56,742 bases of DNA from an uncultured Clostridia bacterium (GCA_947630115.1 CANRGG010000009.1:1-56742), one strand, 5' to 3'; positions 8,705 through 17,100 are shown, numbered from the stretch's first letter. Notes: generated by a model not told the origin, from the letters alone. Numbers and translations are program-made.

Positions 8705-8790
8705 ATTGACCTCCTCAGCATTTCTCGATCAAAAAGAGGGAAACTCGCAAAATGGCGAATATCATCCCTATTTTCAATTTTTCTTACTTT

Positions 8791-8819
8791 ATTTTATCAT
8801 AAGTTATGCCAGTTGTCAA
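8791..8819 (-). promoter_or_regulatory. Promoter of the Cys-repeat lipoprotein pair
   Basis: A consensus TTGACA (8819-8814), 17-base spacer and TAAAAT (8796-8791) on the minus strand lie about 85 bases upstream of the lipoprotein start. Confidence 0.75.
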
Positions 8820-8860
8820 CGGTTTTGTCAATTTTCGTTTGTGAAAGAATTTTCCGATCG

Positions 8861-8889
8861 AAAAAAAACGGCGGAGCGTTCCGCCGTTT
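8861..8889 (-). terminator. Terminator of the LRR lipoprotein gene
   Basis: A 10-bp stem (AAACGGCGGA with TCCGCCGTTT, GCGT loop) is followed by eight T on the minus strand. Confidence 0.9.
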
Positions 8890-8912
8890 CGTTGATCTTT
8901 TTCCGTTTTTTG

Positions 8913-10193
8913 CTATGCAGTACAGGAGACCTTGAACTCGCTGTCGGTATGATAGTTCCATTCGGTGCCCTTTTCGATCAGATCCCACGCCTCCTGCGAG
9001 CCCTCGAACTCGATCTCGTTGAGATAGACGCAGTCGCAGAAGGCAAAGTCGCAGATCTGCGTGATGGTCCCCGGAAGGACGATCTTCGTGAGTCCCCGCC
9101 GCCCGTAAAAGGCGTTTTTGCCGATCACCGTGATCCCCTCGGGGATCTGGCTCTCTGAACTGCCGAGGAGCAGAGTGTTTGTCTCGCGATCGATCAGGCA
9201 GTTCCCCTCGCTTTTGAGGTTGCGGTTGAATTCCGAGACCCGGATGACGGAGAGCATTTCGCAGTTCCAGAAGTCGAAGCTCTCGACGACGGGAAGCCCC
9301 GCGCCGATCTCGAGGACCTGGAGTTTCGTGCAAAGATAAAACGCGTTCCGCCCCATATCGGTCACCGAATCGGGAATGGAGATCGAGGTCAGCGAAGCGC
9401 AGGACGAAAAGGCCTCCTCGCCGATCCGGACGAGGGTGTCGGGAAATGTGAAGGACGGGAGCTTTTCGCAGCTCATGAAGGCGCGGTCCCCGATCGTGCG
9501 GAGGGGCGCATAGCAGATAAATCCCGTGATGTTCTCCCCGAAAAAGCCGTCGTTCGCCACTTCGAGCACCGGCAGGGAGTCGTAGTAATAGGGCACGACG
9601 ATATTTCCCGACGCGCGGCCGCAGCTGACTTTGTATCCCACCTGCATTCCGTTGTCGTAGAGCATTTCATATTTGAGCCCCGCGCTGGGAACGCAGCGCA
9701 GATTGCAGAGGGTGCAGACGTTCTGGGTGTTGAATTCATGCTTGCCCGTTGCAGGCAGCACCACCTTCTCGGAATAGCCGCACATCAGGCAGATCCGGTA
9801 GCTCTGCCCCTCTTTGAGGCAGGTCGGCTCGGTGATATAGGAACGGAAAAGGTGCTCGCCCGCGGCAAGCTGTGTCCGCTCGACATTGCCGCAGCGGCGG
9901 CAGACGCATTCCACCGTGCCCGGCTCGGTACAAGAGGCGCGGTTCGTCACGGGGACGGAATAATCATGCCCCAGCGGAGGGATCGTTACGGTCTCGAGCT
10001 CCTCCGTGCGGTCCTCATAGGCAAAGTCCTTCCCGCACCCGTTGCAGTGATAGTGCGTGCAGACGCCCGCCTCCGTGCAGGTGGCGTCCGTTCCTTCCAC
10101 AAGGACATATTCATGCTCTTCCCCTCCGCAGGCGGCGGCGCCGACGCAGAAGATCCCGAGCAATAATGCGGCGATCAATCTTTTCGTATGCAT
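8913..10193 (-). CDS. BspA-type leucine-rich-repeat lipoprotein with Cys-rich modules
   Basis: The 426-aa surface lipoprotein has a lipobox (GAAAC, Cys near residue 22). Residues about 25-160 hold three copies of the Cys module also found in the two neighbouring lipoproteins (ATCTEAG...C, PPLGHDY, C..CG). From about residue 190 there are at least five BspA/LRR_5 repeats of the form ...IGDRAFMSCEKLPSFTFPDTLVRIGEEAFSSC... These typically mediate adhesion or protein binding at the cell surface. GGAG precedes the ATG. It has its own promoter and terminator, so the shared module rather than co-transcription links it to its neighbours. Confidence 0.88.
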   Translation of the reverse strand: MHTKRLIAALLLGIFCVGAAACGGEEHEYVLVEGTDATCTEAGVCTHYHCNGCGKDFAYEDRTEELETVTIPPLGHDYSVPVTNRASCTEPGTVECVCRRCGNVERTQLAAGEHLFRSYITEPTCLKEGQSYRICLMCGYSEKVVLPATGKHEFNTQNVCTLCNLRCVPSAGLKYEMLYDNGMQVGYKVSCGRASGNIVVPYYYDSLPVLEVANDGFFGENITGFICYAPLRTIGDRAFMSCEKLPSFTFPDTLVRIGEEAFSSCASLTSISIPDSVTDMGRNAFYLCTKLQVLEIGAGLPVVESFDFWNCEMLSVIRVSEFNRNLKSEGNCLIDRETNTLLLGSSESQIPEGITVIGKNAFYGRRGLTKIVLPGTITQICDFAFCDCVYLNEIEFEGSQEAWDLIEKGTEWNYHTDSEFKVSCTA

Positions 10194-10225
10194 CTCTATG
10201 CTCCAATTTGTACAATAGCAGTGTA

Positions 10226-10254
10226 ATTATACCATCTCCCGCAAAACTTGTCAA
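10226..10254 (-). promoter_or_regulatory. Promoter of the LRR lipoprotein gene
   Basis: A perfect TTGACA-17-TATAAT on the minus strand (10254-10249 and 10231-10226), about 33 bases before the start codon. Confidence 0.8.
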
Positions 10255-10365
10255 CATAAGCGCGAAATATTGAATAATTTGTCACAAAGATATCACACGT
10301 CTTTCAAACAATGAAAATTTTTTCGAACGTTTTTCTCCTCTTTGGGAGGAAACTATTCGTAAAAT

Positions 10366-10394
10366 TTGACAATCCCGTAAAATTTTGGTATAAT
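10366..10394 (+). promoter_or_regulatory. Consensus promoter giving a leaderless xer-hflX transcript
   Basis: TTGACA (10366-10371), 17 bases, TATAAT (10389-10394). The -10 box ends six bases before the ATG at 10401, so transcription should begin at or next to the A of the start codon, leaving no room for a Shine-Dalgarno. Confidence 0.8.
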
Positions 10395-10400
10395 GGCGGC

Positions 10401-11453
10401 ATGAAAAAGCCTTTGTCCTATTATCAGGAGCGCAATTTCAGGAATCTGGAGCGGATCGACGAGCTTTTGCAGGATCTGCCCCCTTTCTTCGAAGATTTTC
10501 TGCGGGGGATCGAGAACCGGACGAGCGTTCTCACCCGGCTCAACTACTGCTATGACCTGCGCATTTTCTTCGACTTCCTTTCAGGGCGGAAATTCGGGAA
10601 CAAGGACCCGCGGGAGATCACGCTGGAAGATCTCGACGGCGTGACCGACACCGATATCGAGATCTATCTGAGCTATCTGAGCCGCTATGAATTCAAGGAC
10701 AAGACCCTCTCCTGCGACGAGCGGGCGAAGGCACGCAAGCTCGCCTCGGTGCGCTCGATGTTCCGCTATTTTTTCAACAAGGGCCTGCTCGAAGTCAACA
10801 ACACGGCAAAGGTTGCCATGCCCAAACTGCATGAAAAGGAGATCATCCGGCTCGAGGGGGACGAGGTTTCCCGGCTGCTCGACACCGCAAAGAGCGGGGA
10901 CGGGCTATCCGCGCATGCGGACGGCTATCACAAGCGGACGGAGATCCGGGATACGGCGATCCTCACTCTCTTTCTCGGGACGGGCGTCCGGATCTCCGAG
11001 CTCGTGGGGCTCAACGACGACAGCCTGAATTTCTCGGACAACTCCTTTCTCGTCACGCGCAAGGGCGGCGGGCGGGCGGTCCTGTACTTTTCCGAAGAGG
11101 TCGCCGAGGCGCTCAAAGCCTATCTCGAACAGAAGCGGAACGATCCGCGCGTGCCCGAAAACGAGCCCGCCCTCTTTCTCTCCCTGCAATACCGCCGTAT
11201 CACCGTCCGGGCGGTCGAAAATCTCGTCAAAAAATATGCGAAGATCGTCACGCCGCTTAAAAAAATCACTCCGCACAAGCTGCGTTCCACCTTCGGAACC
11301 AGCCTCTACCGCGAGACAGGCGACATCTACATTGTCGCGGACGTCCTCGGGCACAAGGACGTGAACACGACGCGGAAACACTATGCGGCGATCACGGAGG
11401 GCCACCGCCGGGCGGTCGCAAGCGCCGTCAAACTGCACAAAGAGGACGATTGA
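10401..11453 (+). CDS. Tyrosine recombinase (XerC/XerD-like)
   Basis: The 350-aa site-specific recombinase has an N-terminal SAM-like DNA-binding domain (about residues 25-135) and a C-terminal catalytic domain. All six catalytic residues are visible: Arg197 (GTGVRISEL), Lys221 (TRKGGG), His292 and Arg295 (PHKLRSTF), His318 (LGHKDVNTT) and Tyr328 (RKHYAA). Full length and position next to housekeeping genes favour a chromosomal Xer-type role (dimer resolution or similar) over a phage integrase, although it is longer than typical XerC/D at the N-terminus. An in-frame ATG at 10311 lies upstream of the promoter and is unlikely. hflX starts immediately after its stop codon. Confidence 0.9.
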   Translation: MKKPLSYYQERNFRNLERIDELLQDLPPFFEDFLRGIENRTSVLTRLNYCYDLRIFFDFLSGRKFGNKDPREITLEDLDGVTDTDIEIYLSYLSRYEFKDKTLSCDERAKARKLASVRSMFRYFFNKGLLEVNNTAKVAMPKLHEKEIIRLEGDEVSRLLDTAKSGDGLSAHADGYHKRTEIRDTAILTLFLGTGVRISELVGLNDDSLNFSDNSFLVTRKGGGRAVLYFSEEVAEALKAYLEQKRNDPRVPENEPALFLSLQYRRITVRAVENLVKKYAKIVTPLKKITPHKLRSTFGTSLYRETGDIYIVADVLGHKDVNTTRKHYAAITEGHRRAVASAVKLHKEDD

Positions 11454-12665
11454 ATGAACGAAAAACCCGAAAACGTCTATATCATCCAGCCCATCGAAGG
11501 GGAAAATTATAAAATTTTACAGGAGGAGGCGGTCGCCCTCATCGAAAGCGCCGGCGCGCAGTATGCGGGAACGATCTACCAGAATATCCGCGAGATCAAC
11601 CCCTCGACCTATATCGGCGAAGGGAAACTCGAGGAGCTCCGGCAGCGGATCGAGGGGCTGGATCTTACCGTGCTCTTCAACGGCGAGCTCTCCCCCTCCC
11701 AGACCCTCAACATCTCTTCGGCGCTCGGCGGGACAAAGGTCATCGATCGCACGACGCTCATTCTCGACATCTTCGCCCTTCGCGCCGAGAGCAGCGAGGG
11801 AAAATTGCAGGTCGAACTCGCCCAGCTCAAATATCTCTATCCCCGGCTGAAGGGAAAGGGCGAGGCGCTCTCCCGTCTCGGCGGCGGGATCGGCACGCGC
11901 GGGCCGGGCGAGAGCAAGCTCGAAACGGATCGGCGGCATATCCGCGCGCGGATCCACACCCTCGAGGAACGGCTCCGGGAGACCGAACGCCGCCGCGCCC
12001 TGCAGACCCAGCGCAGAAAGAAGGACGAGGTCCGCACGATCGCCCTCGTCGGCTATACGAACACCGGGAAATCCACCCTGCTCAACGCGCTGACGGGCGC
12101 GGACGTGACGACGAAAGACGCCCTCTTTGCAACCCTCGACCCGACGGCGCGCGCGCTGGAGATCGAAGGGATCCCCTTCCTCCTCGTCGACACCGTGGGC
12201 TTCTTGCAGGATCTCCCCCATCATCTCATCGAAGCCTTCAAGTCCACCCTCGAAAGCGCCATAAACTGCGATCTTGCGCTCATCGTTCTGGACGCCTCGG
12301 GGGAATACGAGACCCAGCTGAAAGTCACGCTGGACACCTTGAAGAGCATGGATTTCTCCGCGCCCTATCTCGTCGTGATGAACAAGTGCGACCTCTGTTC
12401 CGAGATCCCGATGAAAGACTGTATTCCGATCTCGGCGAAGGAAAAACGGGGGCTCGAAGCGCTGAAATCCGCCGTTTTCGACGCACTTAAAGACAAATTC
12501 ATCCGCGCGACGCTCTTTATCCCCTATGCCGAAATGCCGCGCTACAATCGGGACCGCGCCCTGCTCTCCGAACGGGAGGTGGAATACCTCGACGGCGGAG
12601 AACGGGTGAAGGCGGTCATCCCCGCCGTCTATGCCGAACGCTTCCGCCCCTTTCTGGAACCTTAA
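11454..12665 (+). CDS. hflX: GTPase HflX
   Basis: This 403-aa ribosome-associated GTPase of the Obg-HflX class is linked to rescue or splitting of stalled and heat-damaged ribosomes. The N-terminal HflX domain (residues 1-190) includes the Gly-rich linker SRLGGGIGTRGPGES. The G domain has Walker A GYTNTGKST (200-208), G3 DTVGF and G4 NKCD. The ATG is directly adjacent to the xer stop codon (TGA-ATG), so it is probably translated by coupling and transcribed from the xer promoter. Confidence 0.95.
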   Translation: MNEKPENVYIIQPIEGENYKILQEEAVALIESAGAQYAGTIYQNIREINPSTYIGEGKLEELRQRIEGLDLTVLFNGELSPSQTLNISSALGGTKVIDRTTLILDIFALRAESSEGKLQVELAQLKYLYPRLKGKGEALSRLGGGIGTRGPGESKLETDRRHIRARIHTLEERLRETERRRALQTQRRKKDEVRTIALVGYTNTGKSTLLNALTGADVTTKDALFATLDPTARALEIEGIPFLLVDTVGFLQDLPHHLIEAFKSTLESAINCDLALIVLDASGEYETQLKVTLDTLKSMDFSAPYLVVMNKCDLCSEIPMKDCIPISAKEKRGLEALKSAVFDALKDKFIRATLFIPYAEMPRYNRDRALLSEREVEYLDGGERVKAVIPAVYAERFRPFLEP

Positions 12666-12728
12666 AACGGGTCGAAACGGCCGCCGCAAAAACGAAGAAC
12701 CGTAAATAACGCAAAAAAAAGCAAAAAC

Positions 12729-12760
12729 GCCGCCGCGCGGAAAGATTTCCGCGCGGCGGC
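12729..12760 (-). terminator. Terminator of the Cys-rich mini-protein gene (also follows hflX)
   Basis: A 14-bp GC-rich stem (GCCGCCGCGCGGAA with its complement, AGAT loop). On the minus strand it is followed by GTTTTTGCTTTTTTTT. On the plus side there is no T-run. Confidence 0.8.
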
Positions 12761-12788
12761 AGCATTTCAACCGATCGGACGGTCTTTT

Positions 12789-12995
12789 TTACTTCCGGTA
12801 GGGCGTGAAGGGCTCCTCGCCGCCGAGATCTTCCTCGCGGACGACTTTGTCGACCTTGATCGAGACGAAGTCCCGGATGTCGAGGCACTTCCCGCAGTTG
12901 TCACAGATCTTGTTCGGGTCGAGATCGCAGATCTCACACTCCATGCAGTTGTCGCACTCCTTGGTTTCGTCCAGAATACACATCACCCGTTCCAT
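12789..12995 (-). CDS. Cys-rich mini-protein, conserved hypothetical
   Basis: This 68-aa product has eight Cys in its first half: one at residue 6, then CDNCMECEIC and ICDNCGKC. The spacing suggests a small zinc or Fe-S site. The acidic C-terminal half (VDKVVREEDLGGEEPF) has no motif I know. GGAAGGTGAAAG precedes the ATG, and a good terminator follows. Short proteins with this Cys layout occur near lexA in Clostridia as far as I recall, but I cannot name the family. It is divergent from lexA with an 80-base gap to the SOS box. Confidence 0.7.
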   Translation of the reverse strand: MERVMCILDETKECDNCMECEICDLDPNKICDNCGKCLDIRDFVSIKVDKVVREEDLGGEEPFTPYRK

Positions 12996-13074
12996 CTTTC
13001 ACCTTCCGCGTCCATTATAATCCTTTTCCCCGAAAAAAACAAGAAAATTCGTCAAAAAATTTTTCCAAAACATA

Positions 13075-13113
13075 GAACATTTGTTTGCACTTTTTGTCGT
13101 TTTATGATATAAT
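13075..13113 (+). promoter_or_regulatory. lexA promoter with overlapping SOS (Cheo) box
   Basis: GAAC-ATTT-GTTT (13075-13086) matches the Gram-positive LexA operator GAAC-N4-GTTC at seven of eight fixed positions. It runs into the -35 TTGCAC (13085-13090), which is followed by 17 bases and TATAAT (13108-13113). Autorepression by LexA is the obvious reading. Confidence 0.75.
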
Positions 13114-13162
13114 CGGTTTGGCGATTTCTTGAAAGGGATCCGGAAACAGGAGAAAAACGGCT

Positions 13163-13771
13163 ATGGTCAGTCAGAACAAACTCATGGAAGTGCTGGGCTA
13201 CATCAACCGCTACACGGAGGAGAACGGCTTCCCCCCCACGGTCCGGGACATGTGCCGGGATCTCGGGATCAAGTCCACGGCGACCGCATACAGCTACATC
13301 AACCGTTTGCAGGACCAGAATTACCTGAAAAAGACGGACAAAAAGAAGCGCGCCGTCGCGGTGCGCGGCGGGGATTCGGTCAAGATCCCGCTCATCGGCG
13401 CGGTCACCGCGGGCAGGCCGATCCTGGCGCAGGAGAACTTCGAGGGCTATTACAGCCTGTCTGCCTCCGAATTCGGCGGCGGGGAGCTGTTCATGCTGCG
13501 CGTGAAAGGCGAGAGCATGATCGAGGCGGGGATCTTCGATGGGGACAAGATCGTCGTCAGCCGGCAGCCGACCGCCGAGAACGGGGACATCGTGGTTGCC
13601 ATGTTCAACGGCGACGGCACGGAGGACGGCGCGACCGTCAAGCGGTTTTTCCGGCGGGACGGGAAGGTCATCCTCCATCCCGAAAATTCTTCGATGAGCG
13701 ATTTCATCCTCGACGAGGAGAGCGGCTTGCAGATCCTCGGAAAGGTCGTCGGGCTCGTGAGAAGTTTCTGA
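13163..13771 (+). CDS. lexA: SOS response repressor LexA
   Basis: The 202-aa repressor has an N-terminal winged helix-turn-helix (about 1-65: FPPTVRDMCRDLGI then STATAYSYINRL). The C-terminal S24 self-cleavage domain has scissile Ala83-Gly84 (GAVTAGRP), nucleophile Ser118 (KGESM) and general base Lys160 (GATVKRF). RecA-promoted autocleavage relieves repression of DNA-damage genes. An AGGAG precedes the ATG by ten bases. A LexA-box-like site overlaps its own promoter. Confidence 0.97.
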   Translation: MVSQNKLMEVLGYINRYTEENGFPPTVRDMCRDLGIKSTATAYSYINRLQDQNYLKKTDKKKRAVAVRGGDSVKIPLIGAVTAGRPILAQENFEGYYSLSASEFGGGELFMLRVKGESMIEAGIFDGDKIVVSRQPTAENGDIVVAMFNGDGTEDGATVKRFFRRDGKVILHPENSSMSDFILDEESGLQILGKVVGLVRSF

Positions 13772-13802
13772 AAAGACCCGAAAAAGGCGGAGCGAATGGA
13801 AA

Positions 13803-13847
13803 CGCCGCGCGGGAAAGCCCGCAAAGCGTTTGCTTTTCCGCGCGGCG
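13803..13847. terminator. Long hairpin between lexA and spoVAE
   Basis: A 16-bp stem (13803-13818 with 13832-13847, one G-T pair) encloses a second small hairpin GCAAA-GCG-TTTGC. T-tracts on both sides are weak but present. It separates two convergent genes. Confidence 0.6.
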
Positions 13848-13881
13848 AAATCTCTTTCCCCGCTTTTAACCTTCCCCGCTT

Positions 13882-14259
13882 TTAACTGTGCTTGGTGTGC
13901 GATTTGAAGAGCAGCGCCATGAGAAAGGAAAAGACGACCGCCGCGGAGACGCCCGCGCTTGCCGCAACAAGCGGTCCGGTCAAGGCGGCGAAGAGCCCCT
14001 TTTCCGCGCCCTTCATCGCGCCGTTGGCAAGGAGATAGCCGAAGCCCGAGATGGGCACGGTCGCGCCCGCGCCCGCGAACTCGACGAGCGGCTGATAGAG
14101 CCCCAGCGCGGTGAGGACGATCCCGATGAGCATGAACAGCACGAGGATCTTCCCCGCGGTGAGTTCGGTGAAATTGATGACGACCTGCGCGATTGCGCAG
14201 ATCAGCCCGCCGACCGCAAACGCCTTTACAAACATCAAGACAATTTCCAAATATTCCAT
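13882..14259 (-). CDS. spoVAE: Stage V sporulation protein AE
   Basis: The 125-aa integral membrane protein has about four helices. The signature segments are VGGLICAIAQVVINFT and GLYQPLVEFAGAGATVPISGFG, highly characteristic of SpoVAE(b). With the other SpoVA proteins it forms the channel that moves dipicolinic acid into the forespore and releases it at germination. GGAAGGAG precedes the start. It follows spoVAD by 47 bases in the classical gene order, but no spoVAC or spoVAF is present here. Confidence 0.92.
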   Translation of the reverse strand: MEYLEIVLMFVKAFAVGGLICAIAQVVINFTELTAGKILVLFMLIGIVLTALGLYQPLVEFAGAGATVPISGFGYLLANGAMKGAEKGLFAALTGPLVAASAGVSAAVVFSFLMALLFKSHTKHS

Positions 14260-14306
14260 AGATTCCGGCGCTCCTTCCGCCGATTTTTTTGTTTTCCGTT
14301 TTTGAG

Positions 14307-15299
14307 TTACCGTTCCAGCACGACCGCATGAGCGATACAGGGAATGCTCTCGCCCTGGCCGGAGGTGACGGTGGAGAGCAGCGCGCCCGTCGCAACGAAC
14401 AAAATGCGCCGTAAACTTCCCGTCATCATTTTCTGATGAAGATAGGAATTGAGCACGACGGCGGAGCAGCCTGCGCCGCTGCCGCCCTGGAACTCGTCCT
14501 CGATGACGTTATAGATGATCTCCCCGCAGTCGACGTGGTTTTCGTTGATGTTGAGTCCCTTTTCCCAGGTGAGATCTTTCAGAATGCGGCTGCCGAGCGC
14601 GCCGAGATCGCCCGTGACGATGAGATCATAGGCCGAGGGCTCCTCGCCGGTCTCGCGGAAATGGGTGAGGATGGTGTCCGCCGCCGCGGGCGCCATAGCC
14701 GCGCCCATGTTGTTGACGTCGGTGATCCCATAGTCCACGACCTTGCCGAGAGTCGCCGACGTGATCGAGATCCCGTCGCCCGCATTTGCGATCAGCGCGC
14801 CCCCCGCGCCCGTGACCGTCCACTGCGATTGGGGCGGACGGGTGGTGCCGAGTTCCAGCGGATAGCGGTATTGCCGTTCCGCGGAGGCGAAATGGCTGCC
14901 CGTCGCGGCGACGACGCGATTGCAATATCCCCCGTCGATAAAGGCGGCGGCAACGGCAAGGCTCTCCGCCATCGTCGAACAGGCGCCGTAGACCCCCAGA
15001 AAGGGAACGGAGAAGTCGCGCGCGGCAAAACTTGCCGAAATGATCTGATTGAGAAGATCTCCCGAGACGATCATGTCCACTTCATGGCGGTCGAGTTTCG
15101 CGTTGGCGATCGCGCCGTCGATGACGTGCGAGAGCATTTTACATTCCGCTTTTTCGTAGGTGGACTCCCCGAACATATCGTCGGAGAGCGCCGTTTCGAC
15201 ATACCGTCCGATGATCCCCTCGCACTCCTTGGTGCCCGCGATCGTGCTTGTCGCGACGATTTTCGGCTTCTTTTTGAAATAAATGGTCTGATGTCTCAT
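14307..15299 (-). CDS. spoVAD: Stage V sporulation protein AD
   Basis: The 330-aa thiolase-fold protein is the soluble dipicolinic-acid-binding SpoVA component. Recognisable segments include VSGDLLNQIISASFAARDF, GVYGACSTMAESL (the thiolase-like Cys position), RPPQSQWTVTGAGG and HVDCGEIIYNVIEDEFQ with GSGAGCSAV near the end. AGAGG lies a few bases before the ATG. No SpoVAC gene lies upstream; instead there is the structured repeat array. A forespore sigma-G promoter is expected, but I could not define one with confidence. Confidence 0.93.
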   Translation of the reverse strand: MRHQTIYFKKKPKIVATSTIAGTKECEGIIGRYVETALSDDMFGESTYEKAECKMLSHVIDGAIANAKLDRHEVDMIVSGDLLNQIISASFAARDFSVPFLGVYGACSTMAESLAVAAAFIDGGYCNRVVAATGSHFASAERQYRYPLELGTTRPPQSQWTVTGAGGALIANAGDGISITSATLGKVVDYGITDVNNMGAAMAPAAADTILTHFRETGEEPSAYDLIVTGDLGALGSRILKDLTWEKGLNINENHVDCGEIIYNVIEDEFQGGSGAGCSAVVLNSYLHQKMMTGSLRRILFVATGALLSTVTSGQGESIPCIAHAVVLER

Positions 15300-15500
15300 A
15301 AAAAAATCCGCCTCTGCTTAAAGTCTTTGCAGGCGGATAAAATTTATGCGGCAGCGCTTGAACCGGAAGGCGCGAGGGATGAAACAGAACCCACTTTCCG
15401 CGCCAAATTTACTGCGCGTTGGAAAGCGAAAAACTTTTTCGAAAATATTGAATATGCTGCGCGGAGCAAATTCACGCTTTTGCGGCAGCACTTTGGGCGC
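15300..15500. other. Non-coding stretch upstream of spoVAD
   Basis: This 200-base stretch between the spoVAD start and the repeat array is AT- and GC-mixed. I see no plausible gene in it. It should hold the spoVAD promoter. Confidence 0.4.
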
Positions 15501-15880
15501 AGGTTTCCTCGCTGAATTCTTTACGCAAGCAAAGAATTCAGCGAAATATAAATCCGCGGTGCAAGCAGGGTCCCCCTGCGCAGCACGACACAATTTGCGA
15601 ACCACGGTACGCTTCTTGTCGGACAAAGCGATTTCGAGAATTAACCTAATTTATATAACGGAAGGATTCTTCGCGGAAATCTTTTCGTCAGCAAAGATTT
15701 CCGCGAAATTCCATTCCCTCTGCGCGTTGGAAAATCACAATTTTCCATAAGCGCACCCTATTAGCGCGCCGCCGCACGCACATTGTCGGGCAAAGCGATT
15801 TTGAGAAATAACCTAATTTACGCACACGGAAGGTTTCCTCGCTGAATTCTTTACGCAAGCAAAGAATTTAGCGAAAAAAT
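15501..15880 (+). repeat. Structured intergenic repeat array A (two full units and one partial)
   Basis: Units of about 165 bases each have a first hairpin, an AT-rich spacer, a second short hairpin and a conserved tail (TTGTCGGACAAAGCG, then CCTAATTTA, then GGAAGG). Hairpin 1: 15510-15522/15531-15543 (13 bp, loop ACGCAAGC), 15670-15684/15693-15707 (15 bp, loop TCGTCAGC), 15840-15852/15861-15873 (13 bp with one G-T). Hairpin 2: GCAGGG/CCCTGC (15565-15579) and TGGAAAAT/ATTTTCCA (15728-15747). Stem sequences differ between copies but remain complementary. The same family appears inverted at 23655-23985. Confidence 0.85.
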
Positions 15881-15886
15881 ACGAAT

Positions 15887-16984
15887 TCAAAGCGGATTCT
15901 TCCCCTGCGGGGGAAGTTTGCGAATGACGCGGAAAACAATCTTCAAAAGCAGCTTGCCGCCGCGCTTGACAAGCTGCCGCTCCCGCTCGGGAAGCGCCCG
16001 ATAGGCCCGGTACATCTTCAGATAGAGCCGCAAACGCCTCTTTTTCAGGTCGAAGATCTTCTTCGCCCCGCCCGCGCCGATCACGGTAAAGAGCGCCGAA
16101 ACGAATTTTTTGCGGTCGGAAACGCTCATGCCCGAAACAAAGCGGGCGAGCGCCGCCTCCGCCTTCCGGGAGATCCGCGCGGTGCTCGGAAGGGTCTTGA
16201 ACGAGGAAAGATCCGCCATGTCCCAGGAAAAAGCGTTATGCTGCCCCAAAAGCCGTTTCCGGCTCTTGACGATCTTGAACTTTTTCGTGTGTGAGAGCAG
16301 CATTCCGATGAGCGAGTCGTGCGGAACGCTCTTCTCCACCCGCCCGCAAATGCGGAGATAGCCCGCCTGCTCAAAAAAACTTTCATGGAACCCGGGGCCG
16401 TCGTGGTCGTATATCGTCTCAAGGCGCGCCTGCGATCTCTCGGGAAGGGCCGCCGCCGCAAATACGGCAAGATTCCCGCCCTTGCTGTGCCCGCCGACAA
16501 AAAATTCGCCCGGCTCCCTCTCCATGACTTCGCAAAGATAGCGCGCCGCCTCGATCTGCGAGGGGATCTCACACTCGAAGAGCAGATCGAGATCCTCATG
16601 CCACGCCGCAAGATAGACATCCGTCCCGCGGAAGGCGGCGTAAATCCTGCCGTCCGGCAAGAGAAAACTCACCGCGGCAAACCGCATGGGCAGACGGTCG
16701 TTGACAAGCTCGCGGAAATAGCCGACCCGGACCGCGGAATACCGACCGCTCGCCGCGCACTCTTCGAGCAAAAGCCCCAGCTGCTTGGGATGGGCCGAGT
16801 CCCGCGCCAGACATCCGCCTCTCCCCGAAAGCGCGGAAAGAGGAAGGGAGAAGCCCGCTCCGCTCACGACGCCCGTAAAATCCAGATAGGAGAGAGCGGA
16901 AAAAACCAGACTGTCCACCTCGGAAAAGGGAATTTCACCGAAAGTAAGGTCGCCGCATTTCCGAATGACGCCGAGAAGATCCAT
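15887..16984 (-). CDS. DUF2974 (Mbeg1-like) alpha/beta hydrolase
   Basis: This 365-aa cytoplasmic lipase-like hydrolase contains AVSFLLPDGRIYAAFRGTD (strand before the oxyanion region), the nucleophile elbow GGHSKGGNLAVFAA (Ser in G-H-S-K-G) and YDHDGPGFHE with the catalytic Asp. The C-terminal part has SVPHDSLIGMLL, a likely His region. The family is common in Firmicutes next to unrelated genes, and substrates are unknown. I prefer the ATG at 16984 (MDLLGVIRKCGD) to the upstream frame start at 17053, which runs into the rnpB terminator. The C-terminus is very basic. Confidence 0.85.
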   Translation of the reverse strand: MDLLGVIRKCGDLTFGEIPFSEVDSLVFSALSYLDFTGVVSGAGFSLPLSALSGRGGCLARDSAHPKQLGLLLEECAASGRYSAVRVGYFRELVNDRLPMRFAAVSFLLPDGRIYAAFRGTDVYLAAWHEDLDLLFECEIPSQIEAARYLCEVMEREPGEFFVGGHSKGGNLAVFAAAALPERSQARLETIYDHDGPGFHESFFEQAGYLRICGRVEKSVPHDSLIGMLLSHTKKFKIVKSRKRLLGQHNAFSWDMADLSSFKTLPSTARISRKAEAALARFVSGMSVSDRKKFVSALFTVIGAGGAKKIFDLKKRRLRLYLKMYRAYRALPERERQLVKRGGKLLLKIVFRVIRKLPPQGKNPL

Positions 16985-17070
16985 TTGAATAACCGCCTTT
17001 TGTAAAAATTTCCGCCGCCCGACGAGCCAAAAAGATCCGCCGGGGAAAGCCAACTTGCCGATATGAAACG

Positions 17071-17094
17071 CCGCCGTCCCAAACGGGACGGCGG
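17071..17094 (-). terminator. Terminator hairpin of rnpB
   Basis: CCGCCGTCCC and GGGACGGCGG form a perfect 10-bp stem just past the 3' end of the RNase P RNA. The T-tract after it is short (GTTTC). Confidence 0.65.
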
Positions 17095-17100
17095 GGATCC

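Noticed and set aside
15346-15750. 134-codon plus-strand frame upstream of spoVAD
   Set aside because: It runs through the hairpin repeats, its composition follows the repeats, and it has no start signals.
15501-15880. CRISPR array
   Set aside because: Units are about 165 bases, the repeated parts are hairpins with varying arms, there are no spacers of uniform length, and no cas genes are in the window.
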